Shown: positions 23,910-33,493 of the stretch, piece after piece
Numbering within the stretch: position 1 is the stretch's first letter
How the letters are laid out: the number at the start of each line of letters is the position of its first letter
NCBI GenBank assembly: GCA_016214895.1
Contig: JACRMR010000020.1
Coordinates: 1 to 41,811 of the forward strand
DNA length: 41,811 nucleotides
Source of the DNA: a candidate division KSB1 bacterium
GTDB lineage: Bacteria; Electryoneota; RPQS01
Direction: 5' to 3'
Translations under genes and position numbers: made by a program
The notes under the pieces: generated by a model
Databases searched by the model: none
What the model was told of the DNA's origin: nothing
Seen by the model: the letters and a program-made list of their open reading frames with translations, nothing else

Positions 23910-25765
23910 TAGAACGGCGCTCCGAACGAGAAATGAATTGCGTAGGGACGGTCGCCGAAGGGATTCGGGCGAAGTTGGTAGCCGTAATCGACGCGCAGCG
24001 GTCCGACGAGGGTGACAAAGAGCAGGCCGATACCCGCCGACGGATACAGATTGCTCGGTTGCACGCCATCCGGCTCACTCCAGACGTTTCCGGCATCGAC
24101 GAAGCCCGCGAGACTGACGGGTCCCCAGACGTTACGGCGCAGCTCGGCGGTCAGGCTCAGCATCAGATTTCCGCCCAGGATGGTTTTCACGTTTCCTGCG
24201 GCTCGTGGCGATAGTCCATCCATCCTCCAGCCGCGGACGGTGGAGGGACCGCCCAAGGTGAAGCGTTCAAACGACGGTGTTTCCGCGGAGTCATGCAGCG
24301 GCCCCATCACCCCGGCGTCGGCCTTTCCGGCGAGGACCGTAAATCGACCCTGGGGTATCAGCACCTTCGTTTGTATAACGGATTTCCAGTAGCGGTAGAA
24401 CACGCGATAGGCGGCGCCGGATTCACTCAGGGTGATCCCGACGAAGTGGCCTTTGCGGGGAACGAGCGGATGATCACGGGTGTCCCAGCCGAGCGAAACG
24501 GTCTCGATGGATTTGGTGAAGTGGATGGTCCCGAGGTCCGTCCCAGATTCATCTTTCTGATCGGTCAGCGTACGACCGGCTTCGTTGGAAACGGAGACGC
24601 GGGCCTTCTCGGAGAGATTCATCGAGAAGATCGTCGTGGCGGTGCGGTCTTCGACGATCGCGAGCGGGCTGCTTTCGCGTGTCCAGGCCGGCACGATCGT
24701 GAGGTCGGTGCGATTCCACGGGACGTGCGGATAGAACAACTTGAGTTTTGCCTCGCGCTGGAACTCCGCATAGACGCCGGATAACGTCATGCGGCGTCCA
24801 TGTCCGAAGAAGTTCAGATCGGTAAATTCGACGTCGCCGCGCGCCCGTTGCACGGAGTGATAGCCGGCTCCGTAGCGCAGCCGGTAGCGATTGCCCTCTT
24901 CGGTGGCGACGATGACGGGGAGTGTATCTCCGGGAGCGGAGAGATCGGGGCGAACGGTCACGTAGCGAAACGTTTCGAGGCGCACGAGGTTTCGTCGCGT
25001 GAGTTCGAGCTTTGCCGGCGAGTAGGGTGAGTACGGGGCGTAGGCGAGTTCGCGGCGGGCCGTGGCCTCGCGCACTTGCCGAAGACCGGTGACCGTAGTC
25101 CTGCCGAGGTAGCAGAAGTGTCCGGGGAAGAGGGTGAACGTGACGTGCCCGGTATTGGCCACGCTATCGACGGCGGTTCGCGTTTCCACACGCGCGCGGG
25201 CGTGTCCGATCGTGCGCAATTTGTACGCGAGTGTGTCGGCCGAGGTTTTGATGGCGGAGGTTGAAAACCGCTTGCCGATACCGATCGGCATGAGGGCGGA
25301 CCAGCGCGCGGAATCCACACCCGCTCCGGAATCGCTGCCCATCACGATGTTCCAGTTGCTGACGATCGTCGGCTCGCCTTCGCGAATCTCCACTTGCAGG
25401 CGGAGTTCCTCGCGCTCGGGGTCGGGAAACACGCGTCCGGCAACTTCAATGTGGAGGAAGCCTTCGCGGGCATAGAATCGTTCGACCCGCACGACATCGG
25501 CGGCGAAATCGTCAGCGAAGAAGATCGTGCGACCGCCGAGCCGGACGTATCGCCGCAACCAGGTGGGCTTTTCGGTGGCCATGACGTCCAGCAACTCGGC
25601 CCGTGAGAAGCTGTGAATTCCGGGGAATTCGATGACACGAATACGCCAGCCGTTGAAAGCCTGCCAGCGGTCGTAATCGTCGGGGTTCAATCCGGCGAAA
25701 ACGAGACTGACAGCTCCGAGCAGCGCGAGCAGGACACAGGGGAAGAGTCGTGGCGGACTCAGCAT
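23909..25765 (-). CDS. tamA: TamA-like Omp85 outer membrane protein
   Basis: A 618-residue Omp85 protein with a signal peptide (LFPCVLLALLGAVSLVFA), POTRA repeats up to about residue 290 ('VIEFPGIHSFSRAELL', 'GRTTVTGLRQVREATARRELAY') and a 16-strand-type barrel with the lid-loop region 'GGPSTVRGWRMDGLSP' (the VRGW/VRGF motif of Omp85) and 'GNVWSEPDG'. It ends in Phe ('HFSFGAPF'). The first ATG is at 25765; a TTG two codons earlier is possible. A perfect inverted repeat (25770-25797) lies directly before the start and no Shine-Dalgarno is visible, so initiation may be structured. Overlap with tamB (TAATG) marks it as TamA, not BamA. Confidence 0.88.
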   Translation of the reverse strand: MLSPPRLFPCVLLALLGAVSLVFAGLNPDDYDRWQAFNGWRIRVIEFPGIHSFSRAELLDVMATEKPTWLRRYVRLGGRTIFFADDFAADVVRVERFYAREGFLHIEVAGRVFPDPEREELRLQVEIREGEPTIVSNWNIVMGSDSGAGVDSARWSALMPIGIGKRFSTSAIKTSADTLAYKLRTIGHARARVETRTAVDSVANTGHVTFTLFPGHFCYLGRTTVTGLRQVREATARRELAYAPYSPYSPAKLELTRRNLVRLETFRYVTVRPDLSAPGDTLPVIVATEEGNRYRLRYGAGYHSVQRARGDVEFTDLNFFGHGRRMTLSGVYAEFQREAKLKLFYPHVPWNRTDLTIVPAWTRESSPLAIVEDRTATTIFSMNLSEKARVSVSNEAGRTLTDQKDESGTDLGTIHFTKSIETVSLGWDTRDHPLVPRKGHFVGITLSESGAAYRVFYRYWKSVIQTKVLIPQGRFTVLAGKADAGVMGPLHDSAETPSFERFTLGGPSTVRGWRMDGLSPRAAGNVKTILGGNLMLSLTAELRRNVWGPVSLAGFVDAGNVWSEPDGVQPSNLYPSAGIGLLFVTLVGPLRVDYGYQLRPNPFGDRPYAIHFSFGAPF

Positions 25766-25769
25766 AAGC

Positions 25770-25797
25770 AATTACAGCCCATAACTGGGCTGTAATT
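25770..25797 (-). promoter_or_regulatory. Perfect 11-bp inverted repeat before tamA
   Basis: AATTACAGCCC and GGGCTGTAATT flank six bases. In the mRNA the hairpin ends four bases before the tamA ATG, where a ribosome-binding site would normally be. No T-run follows, so it is not an intrinsic terminator. It could be an operator dyad or an RNA hairpin controlling tamA translation. Confidence 0.6.
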
Positions 25798-25818
25798 AGC
25801 TGAATTTCAACGGGAAAG

Positions 25819-27390
25819 TCAAGCCTCGCTGGGGCGCAGGTGTCGCGGAGTGTGGGGGGCGAACCAGTGTCTGCCGGCAAGGAATTGGATCCACTCGGCC
25901 GCCAACGCCTCGGCTTCGTGAACACCGCCCGCGGAACGGACTTCACTGGTCAATTGGTCGAGGCCGGCGATGGCGGCTTTCATTCCGTCCGGGTCCGGCA
26001 GGTTCTTGTTGGCGAGTGCGGCGGTGAGTTGGAGCGCGATGACGTCGGTCATGGCTCGCACGAAGCTCTCCGACCACGAGGCGAAGTCGGTTTCCACGAT
26101 CTGGGCGAGCGTCCGGCCGGCTCGCGAGACCTGTCCCTTGCGTTCGTCCACCACGGCGGAGTTTTTACCGGTCAAGCTCCCCACCAGACCGGAGCGCTTG
26201 CCTCCGCCATCGGGAAAGACCCTCTTTTCGTCAAAGCTCGACCCAATCTTTGCCGCCAGCGGCCGCGGGTTCCACTGCGCGATGTTCTCGGCGAAGCCGA
26301 TTCGATGTAGATCGACGCGGGAGGCGAGTCCGCCCAAGCCGTTGACGAACTCGCCCATGCGATCGGTGAGAAAAGCATTTAGTTTGGCGAATAGGGCGGG
26401 CAGCCCGACGGCGGCGAGATAAGAATCGCTGTCCGGACCCTTCTTTTGGGCATCCCAGAAGGCGACCATCGCCGGGCCACTTGCGCGAGCGACCACGTGC
26501 TCATCAATGGCGTTATGGAGGCCGTTCATCCAGTTTCGACGATACTGCTCCAGCGTTTGCTGAGCGACTCGCAGTTGGGCGGCATAGCGGTCGAGCGCGG
26601 TCTGGTACTGGCGGCGCCGCTCTTCGATTTGACCGATCAGGCGCTCCGCGACCCACTTCCACTGGGTGATGGCGCGCACGTCCTGCTCGTCGTCAGAATC
26701 GTTTTGAACCGACGCCACCTGATCGAACAATGCGCGGCGGCTGTCCTCAAACTCCAGTTCGGACACGGGGGTGATCCAGAGCTTCTGTCCGAGCGCCGTG
26801 AGTCGCGCGCGAAATTCAGTTGGCAGCTGTTCTTCCACGGCAAGCGCGGCTCGCTGATGCAGAAAAGTCTCCACGACGACCGGTCGTTCGAACAGCGGGA
26901 CGAGGGCGGCGGGATGCGGGATCCAGATCAGCCGCCAGGCCGCGTCGCCGAAGAGTCGCTGCTCGATGCGAATGACTTCGTCGCTGCCCAGATCGCCGCT
27001 CAGCAGCGAGGCGAGCGTATTGCGTGACACTTCGCGATCGGTCTTGCCGTAGTGGATTCTGATGGCTTCGACGCCGCCGCACTCCCAACTCCAGATGAGC
27101 GGGGACTCGGGCACGAGCACGGCATCGATCAACAGGCCGAACTGCGCGGCGGATTGTCGGACCCAGTCCGGGCTGCCGCCGCAAAACATCAGGCCCGGCC
27201 GTTGGTCACGTGCCCGCACGAGCGCATCGAGATCGGGCAGCGCGCAGCCGGTCTTGCGACAGATGGTTTGCAGCTCGAGCAGCGACGGGATGCTGCCCCG
27301 TTTGGACTGCTTTTCCGCCGCGTGAACAATCTGTTCGAGTAATCTGGCGGCCGCCGGAGCGGTCCGTTCAAACGAGCGCATTTCGATCAC
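25819..27390 (-). CDS. Unknown protein, possible GTPase-dead dynamin-like
   Basis: A 523-residue protein without signal peptide. I do not recognise a named family. By eye the N-terminal 230 residues follow the order of bacterial dynamin-like GTPases. A strand ends in 'LMFCGGSPDWVRQS' where G1 (GxxxxGKS) would be, then come 'VEAIRIHYG', a helix-rich stretch, 'WRLIWIPHPAA' where DTPG would be, and a 'KLWITPVSELE' strand. No nucleotide-binding residue is conserved, so it should not hydrolyse GTP. Residues about 230-300 are heptad-like helix ('IEERRRQYQTALDRYAAQL'), then a helical C-terminal half with a mildly hydrophobic 'FVNGLGGLA' stretch. It starts with GTG at 27390 in a GTGA overlap with the upstream stop, so the two are coupled. 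Confidence 0.6.
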   Translation of the reverse strand: MIEMRSFERTAPAAARLLEQIVHAAEKQSKRGSIPSLLELQTICRKTGCALPDLDALVRARDQRPGLMFCGGSPDWVRQSAAQFGLLIDAVLVPESPLIWSWECGGVEAIRIHYGKTDREVSRNTLASLLSGDLGSDEVIRIEQRLFGDAAWRLIWIPHPAALVPLFERPVVVETFLHQRAALAVEEQLPTEFRARLTALGQKLWITPVSELEFEDSRRALFDQVASVQNDSDDEQDVRAITQWKWVAERLIGQIEERRRQYQTALDRYAAQLRVAQQTLEQYRRNWMNGLHNAIDEHVVARASGPAMVAFWDAQKKGPDSDSYLAAVGLPALFAKLNAFLTDRMGEFVNGLGGLASRVDLHRIGFAENIAQWNPRPLAAKIGSSFDEKRVFPDGGGKRSGLVGSLTGKNSAVVDERKGQVSRAGRTLAQIVETDFASWSESFVRAMTDVIALQLTAALANKNLPDPDGMKAAIAGLDQLTSEVRSAGGVHEAEALAAEWIQFLAGRHWFAPHTPRHLRPSEA

Positions 27391-29945
27391 TTACCGGCTC
27401 CCGTCAAGGGCAACCAGCGCAGGGCAAATTGAACGGCAATGCCCAGCGCCGCGAGCAGCGCGAGCATGGTGAAGACCTTGTGATTTTCCAGCTTTTGTTC
27501 GGCCAGACTCTGGTTCATTTCATTGCGCAGGGTCTGGCCGCGTTCGTTCAACGTGTTCTCCATGAACTCAAACTTGGAGGCCAGCAGGCTGGCGAGTTCT
27601 CTGCGGAAGGCGGGAAGTTCTTCGGCCTGCAACGCTTTCAGTTCAGTCGCCACGCGGTTAGCGGCCTCCCGCCCGGCATCGAATTTGGCGGCGGTGGCGG
27701 CGTCGAAGGCCTCGATCCGTTCACAGAGCGTTTCCGTCCGGGTCTCGGTCTCGGTTCTGACGTGCGCGAACGATTGCCGCATTTCCTCGAATCCGCCGTC
27801 GATGTGTTTGATGGATGTGCGCACGGCCTCAATATCGGTGGCGTGCTTTTCCATGCGCTTGTCGAGAATCGGATAATATTTCTTGGTCGCCGCGTTATCG
27901 GCGAGCAGCAGTTCGAGCTTCTCCTTGCTGAGCGACAAGAGATTCTGCGTGTCGCTGGAGATGGCGTTCAGCGCGATCTGGTCGCCCTGATGCAGCGACT
28001 GGTAAAGGTGCGCATAGCGGTCCAGCGCCTGCGGCACGGTGGCGATTTGCTTGATGAACGCGTCGGTGGCGCCATCGATGACGGTTTTGAGTCGCGCCGC
28101 ATTGTCATCGTAGTTCGCGCGGATGGCTTCGCGCAGCACGGCCAGCGCGGAGTCCTGTTTTGCCCGGAGCGCGGCCACATCGGATGACACCGCTTTGACA
28201 TGGCTCTCCATGGCGGCGGTGAAGGATGCACTCGAGGAGCGGAGGGCCTCGAGCTGCTCATCGAAGCGTTTGGAGCTATGCCCGATCAGGGATTGCAGAT
28301 CGCGTTGAAACTGTCCGCGATCTTTGTCCACGTCGCCGATTCGCGATTCGATCCCCGCGGTGCGCGTGAGCACCTCCTCCATCCGCTCATTCATGGTTTT
28401 GTGAATGAACTCGCGGAGGGATTCCAGCGTTTCCAGCCAGACTTCGGAGATCTGATGCAGCGTCTGCTGCGTTTTTTCGAAGTCGGCGCTGAGCGATCGT
28501 TCAATGCGTTCGCGCACGTCGCGCAGACCGTTTTCGATCTTTTCCCGTTGCGCGCGGCCGTCGGAGAGCGCCAGTTCGGTGGCGGATGTGGCGGCCTGTT
28601 CGGCGCGGGCCAGTGCGGCACCGAGCTGAGCGAACTGTTGCCGGTCGTCGTCGATCTTTTCGGTCAGTTGCCGATTTTCGGTTTCGAGCAGGCGCAGCGA
28701 TTGAAGCTGGGCGTCACTGAGCAGCCGTCCCTGCTCGCGCTGTTCGGCGGTCAGCGCTTCGAGCGCCGCCTGATTTCCGGCCATGCGTTCGCGGTTGGCG
28801 CGATCACTGTCCCGCAATTCGCGGAGGATGCTGTCGAGCTGGGCGATGGACTCGTAAATCTGGACACTATCGGAGTTCATGCGTTCGCTGTGCTTGCGCA
28901 TGACTTCGGTAAGATTCCGTTCGAGTTCGGACATGGCCCGTTGCACACCGGACAATTCCTGACCTTGCGAATCGCGCAGGGCGTCGATCTGATTGACGAT
29001 GCGGTTTTCGGAGGCACTCATGCTTGCGGTGACGAGCTCGGGCGAGATTTGCGGAACCGGAGTTCCCTCGTGGGAGGACGACTGCGCCGCGGCAATCGAG
29101 CCGCGCGCCTCCACCTGCGCGGTCACCAGAACCTGAATTTGATCGCGCAGCCGGGAGACGACCTGGTCCAGGTCTCCGCGCACCTTGGTACCGACGTCGC
29201 CCATCACGGCGTTGATCGTGCGATCGAGTTTGTCCAGCAGCTCGCCGCGGTCTTCGGAATCTCGCGAGAGGCGTTCACCGATTTCTTTGCGATAGCGTCT
29301 CAGCTCCTCGACGACCGTGGTCTCGGTCCGGGTCAGTGCGTTTCGCACATCCTCCGACATTTCCAGACTGACCGGCCCGGCCGGTACCTGTTGCTGGATG
29401 ATCTCGCGGATGACCGGTTCGGGGGATCTCGGCGCTGTCACGGCCAGCTGCTCCGATTCGGACTCGAGCTTCCTGAAGAGCGAGTCCATCTGACCGGAGA
29501 GTGCCTGGAGCCTGGCCTCCATTTCGGAGGTCACGCGTCCGATCGCGTCGCGGCTGGCCGCGTTCTGCTCCTGCATGAGTTCGGTTTCGCCGCGAAGTGC
29601 CTGTTCGAGCTGGGAATGGGTGGAAAGCAGGTCGGCGACGACACCGCCGGCGCGTTCCTGAATGTCGGCGGCGTTGGCCTTCATGGCCATCTCGAGCTCT
29701 TTTACCCCCTCCAGCAATCTTGTCCCGGCAGGACCGAACACTTCGCGCAACCGGTCAACTCCGCGAGCAATCTGTTGCAGAGTTTCCTCAGAACGCTGTA
29801 AATTGTCAATGGCGCCGATCAGGCGGGCGAGTTCATCACGGAAGGCCGGAATAAACTTTTGTTCCGTAAGCTCTTGGCTGAGATTCTCGAGGAAGTTCTG
29901 GAGCGGTTCGACGAGTTCGAGATGGGATCCTGGCTTCGGTGTCAT
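27387..29945 (-). CDS. Large tail-anchored coiled-coil protein
   Basis: An 852-residue, nearly all-helical protein with heptad-like repeats and almost no Cys or Trp, ending in one hydrophobic segment ('VFTMLALLAALGIAVQFAL') and a short positively charged/neutral tail. This predicts a C-terminal membrane anchor with the coiled coil in the cytoplasm. No enzyme motif is visible. The fold recalls methyl-accepting proteins, EzrA or RmuC-like rods, but there is no MCP signalling hairpin and no nuclease domain. ATG 29945 is chosen because the helical register begins there; the upstream in-frame extension is Arg-rich and non-coding in character. It is first of the six-gene minus-strand run and overlaps the next gene (GTGA). 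Confidence 0.7.
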   Translation of the reverse strand: MTPKPGSHLELVEPLQNFLENLSQELTEQKFIPAFRDELARLIGAIDNLQRSEETLQQIARGVDRLREVFGPAGTRLLEGVKELEMAMKANAADIQERAGGVVADLLSTHSQLEQALRGETELMQEQNAASRDAIGRVTSEMEARLQALSGQMDSLFRKLESESEQLAVTAPRSPEPVIREIIQQQVPAGPVSLEMSEDVRNALTRTETTVVEELRRYRKEIGERLSRDSEDRGELLDKLDRTINAVMGDVGTKVRGDLDQVVSRLRDQIQVLVTAQVEARGSIAAAQSSSHEGTPVPQISPELVTASMSASENRIVNQIDALRDSQGQELSGVQRAMSELERNLTEVMRKHSERMNSDSVQIYESIAQLDSILRELRDSDRANRERMAGNQAALEALTAEQREQGRLLSDAQLQSLRLLETENRQLTEKIDDDRQQFAQLGAALARAEQAATSATELALSDGRAQREKIENGLRDVRERIERSLSADFEKTQQTLHQISEVWLETLESLREFIHKTMNERMEEVLTRTAGIESRIGDVDKDRGQFQRDLQSLIGHSSKRFDEQLEALRSSSASFTAAMESHVKAVSSDVAALRAKQDSALAVLREAIRANYDDNAARLKTVIDGATDAFIKQIATVPQALDRYAHLYQSLHQGDQIALNAISSDTQNLLSLSKEKLELLLADNAATKKYYPILDKRMEKHATDIEAVRTSIKHIDGGFEEMRQSFAHVRTETETRTETLCERIEAFDAATAAKFDAGREAANRVATELKALQAEELPAFRRELASLLASKFEFMENTLNERGQTLRNEMNQSLAEQKLENHKVFTMLALLAALGIAVQFALRWLPLTGAGK

Positions 29946-30241
29946 CGTGTAAGTCTGAGTGTGGTTGAGAATTACGGTCCTATTCCGGCCAAAGAAGCGC
30001 AAGGTAAGTACCAAGCGAGGTTTCCGAAAGGAAACGCGGGGCGGAGCACGGTCGCTCGACCGTCTGGTGGCACGGGTACGGGATTCGCAGGTTGGCTGAC
30101 GTCGCGGTCTTGCAACTTTCCGGCTGGTAAGCCTCTCGTAAACAATGAACCACGAGGCTCGACGGGCGTCAAATCGGCGAAATGCCAATCAATGTTTGGT
30201 CGTGTTAGACACAGTAAATAACTGTTTTGTACGAAACTCCT
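29946..30241. other. Divergent intergenic region with stable hairpins
   Basis: This 296-bp region separates the minus-strand coiled-coil/Tam operon from the plus-strand export operon. It holds GTTTCC-GAAA-GGAAAC (plus strand reading, a GNRA tetraloop) and ACGGTC-GCTC-GACCGT in close succession between about 30015 and 30065. I could not match it to a known riboswitch class, and no confident promoter was found for either side. Confidence 0.45.
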
Positions 30242-31519
30242 ATGAAATCGAAGAAAAAGCGCCTCTGGACCATCATCATCATAGTCCTCGTGATCGCGGG
30301 GGCGACTGTTGGAGCCTTGACCAGCAAGCGGAAGGACACGCGGACGGCGGTGACAACCGAAGGAGTCGAGTACCGGCGGCTGATCTCCACGGTTTCGGCC
30401 GAGGGCGAGGTTGAGCCGGTCGATCAGGTCAAGATCTCGGCGGAGATTCCGGGTCGGATCACGGAATTGCCGGTGAAAGAGGGCGAGATGGTGACGAAGG
30501 GTCAGTTCCTGGTCGAACTTGATCCCAAGACCTATGCCGCGAATCGCGAGTCGGCTCAGTCCATGCTTCGATCCGCGCGGGCTTCTCGCGACAAAGCCGA
30601 GGCGGACTTGAAGCGGGTTCGCGAGCTGGTAACCAAGGGCATGGCGTCGCAGGCCGATCTGGACGCCGCTCTGGCGGGATCGGAACTGGCGGCGGGCGAG
30701 CTTGATCGAGCGGTTGCGGGCGAGAAGAGTGCCCGGGAAAGCCTTTATAAGACGCGCATCGACGCTCCGATGAGCGGGACGATTTCGCGGCTGAACAAGG
30801 AGATTGGCGAGTTGACGTTGGGTTCGCAGTTCCAAGAGGACGTGATCATGGTCATCGCGGACTTGACGAAGATGCAGGTCCGCTCGCAGGTTGACGAGAA
30901 TGACATCACGGGGGTCAAGCTCGGCGATTCCGCGCTGGTCGAGATCGACGCGTATCCCGACACCTCGTTTCGCGGGATTGTGACCGAGATCTCGCAGAGT
31001 GCGACGCAAGCGGGCCAGCTGGGTTCGGAGCAGGTCGCCAAGAACTTTGACGTGAAGATTGCGATCGTCGATACGATTCTCGGGATTCGACCGGGGATGT
31101 CGGCGACGGTGGATATTGCGACGGACAAGCGGGATCACGTGTTGTCGGTGTCCTTGCAGTGCGTGGCCCTGCGCGACAAGGAAGAGGGCAAGGTGGTTGA
31201 GCTGACCGAGAAGAAGGAGAAGAAGTCGGCCCGTCAGGTTGCCGCGGAAGTAAAGTCGGGGACGGCGGACAGTTCGCTGTTCAAGCGCGAGCAGCCGCAA
31301 GAGGGGGTGTTCATTTTCGCCAAGGATTCAGCGGTATGGCGGCCGGTGCAGACGGGGCTCTCATCGGACCGCTATATGGAGATTCTCGGCGGCTTGTCCG
31401 AGGGTGACTCGGTGGTCAACGGTCCGTACAGCGTGCTCGCTCGCGATTTGAAGCACGGCGACAAGATCAAGTTGAAAGCGAAGGACGAGAAGGGCAAGGG
31501 CGCGAAGGGCGGCAAGTGA
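30242..31519 (+). CDS. HlyD/MacA-family periplasmic adaptor
   Basis: A 425-residue membrane-fusion protein of an ABC-type export pump. One N-terminal membrane segment ('LWTIIIIVLVIAGATVGAL') is followed by a biotinyl-lipoyl half ('AEIPGRITELPVKEGEMVTKG'), a helical hairpin (about residues 100-170), the second lipoyl half ('IDAPMSGTISRLNKEIGE') and beta-barrel domains. The C-terminal part carries an unusual charged insert ('EKKEKKSARQ') and a Lys-rich tail ('KLKAKDEKGKGAKGGK'). ATG 30242 follows a weak ribosome-binding region; a TTG five codons earlier is possible. It stops 12 bp before the ATPase gene. Together these form a MacAB-type system; the cargo is unknown. Confidence 0.88.
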   Translation: MKSKKKRLWTIIIIVLVIAGATVGALTSKRKDTRTAVTTEGVEYRRLISTVSAEGEVEPVDQVKISAEIPGRITELPVKEGEMVTKGQFLVELDPKTYAANRESAQSMLRSARASRDKAEADLKRVRELVTKGMASQADLDAALAGSELAAGELDRAVAGEKSARESLYKTRIDAPMSGTISRLNKEIGELTLGSQFQEDVIMVIADLTKMQVRSQVDENDITGVKLGDSALVEIDAYPDTSFRGIVTEISQSATQAGQLGSEQVAKNFDVKIAIVDTILGIRPGMSATVDIATDKRDHVLSVSLQCVALRDKEEGKVVELTEKKEKKSARQVAAEVKSGTADSSLFKREQPQEGVFIFAKDSAVWRPVQTGLSSDRYMEILGGLSEGDSVVNGPYSVLARDLKHGDKIKLKAKDEKGKGAKGGK

Positions 31520-31531
31520 AACAGCGGAGCC

Positions 31532-32257
<726 letters not shown>

Positions 32258-32263
32258 CCGATC

Positions 32264-33490
32264 ATGATACGGTTCTTCATCGATGTATTCGAGGGCGTGG
32301 GGATCGCGCTGAAGGCGCTGGCCCGCAACAAGCTGCGGGCGGTACTCACGACGCTGGGGATTGTGATCGGGGTGGCCACGGTCATCTTGATGGTGGTCAC
32401 GATTCTTGGTCTGAATCGGTCCATCGCCAATCAGTTCGAGTTTCTCGGCTCGAATACGATCTATGTCTCGAAGTGGACGTGGATTTTCGGCGAGGGTGAC
32501 TGGCGGTCGATGATGAAGCGGCGTGAGATGAAGGTCGAATACGCGGCTTACATCGAGCAGGAGTCTCAACTGGCCGAGGCCGTGACGCCGTTTGCGCAGG
32601 CCATGCGTGCGGTCAAGTTTCGGGGGGGCACGATCTCGCGGCTGCCGGTGTTCGGTGTGGATGAAGACTATCTGGTAACGAACTCGGTGAAGATTGAGTT
32701 GGGTCGTTTCATCAACGAACAGGATTGTGCGCGCAATCGCCAGGTGTGCGTGATCGGCTACGGGGTTGCCGACAAGCTTTTCGATCAGGTTCCGCCGGTT
32801 GGTCAGAAGTTGGATGTGGGCGGGAAGAAGTTTCAGGTCATCGGCGTCAACGAGAAGATGGGGCGCTTTTTCGGTCAGGACATGGACAACTTCGTGTTGA
32901 TCCCGATCGGGGCGTGGCAAAAGACCTACGGCCGGCGTGACGACATGGACATTATCGTGAAGGCCTACGACGGCAACCAGACCGAAGACCTGAAGTGGGA
33001 ATTGAAAGGCATCATGCGCCGCGCGCGCGGCCTCGAGGCGACCGAGCCGGACGACTTCGGGGTGAACTTACAGACGATGATTCTCGACTTTTTCAAGGCG
33101 ATCACGGCCGGGGTGTACACCGGCGGCATCTTGATCGCGTTCATCTCGTTGCTCGTGGGCGGCATCGGCATCATGAATATCATGCTGGTTTCGGTGACTG
33201 AACGCACGAGCGAAATCGGGTTGCGCAAGGCGCTTGGCGCCCGCCGCTGGCAGGTAGCCTGGCAATTCCTGGTCGAGGCCGCGGTGATCTGTTCGGTGGG
33301 CGGGATCTGCGGAATTCTGCTTGCGGCCGGCGGCAGTTATGCGATGGACAGCTTCATCAAGACGACCATGCCATTGTGGGTGGTGCTGCTGGGCATCATC
33401 TTTTCGGCGGTGGTCGGTGTGTTCTTCGGTCTTTACCCCGCGCTGAAGGCTGCGCGGTTGTCGCCGATCGAAGCCTTGCGACAGGAGTAG
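32264..33490 (+). CDS. MacB/FtsX-type ABC permease, copy 1
   Basis: A 408-residue permease with the MacB topology: one N-terminal transmembrane helix ('TTLGIVIGVATVILMVVTILG'-like), a periplasmic MacB-PCD domain of about 220 residues, then three C-terminal helices. The hallmark 'GIGIMNIMLVSVTERTSEIGLRKALGA' region and the ending 'GLYPALKAARLSPIEALRQE' are present. It begins six bases after the ATPase stop and ends three bases before the second permease. It probably pairs with the latter as a heterodimer. Confidence 0.9.
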   Translation: MIRFFIDVFEGVGIALKALARNKLRAVLTTLGIVIGVATVILMVVTILGLNRSIANQFEFLGSNTIYVSKWTWIFGEGDWRSMMKRREMKVEYAAYIEQESQLAEAVTPFAQAMRAVKFRGGTISRLPVFGVDEDYLVTNSVKIELGRFINEQDCARNRQVCVIGYGVADKLFDQVPPVGQKLDVGGKKFQVIGVNEKMGRFFGQDMDNFVLIPIGAWQKTYGRRDDMDIIVKAYDGNQTEDLKWELKGIMRRARGLEATEPDDFGVNLQTMILDFFKAITAGVYTGGILIAFISLLVGGIGIMNIMLVSVTERTSEIGLRKALGARRWQVAWQFLVEAAVICSVGGICGILLAAGGSYAMDSFIKTTMPLWVVLLGIIFSAVVGVFFGLYPALKAARLSPIEALRQE

Positions 33491-33493
33491 TCG

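Noticed and set aside
29946-30188. 81-residue N-terminal extension of the coiled-coil protein
   Set aside because: It is Arg-rich, does not fit the helical repeat pattern and covers the structured divergent region; ATG 29945 begins the helical protein.
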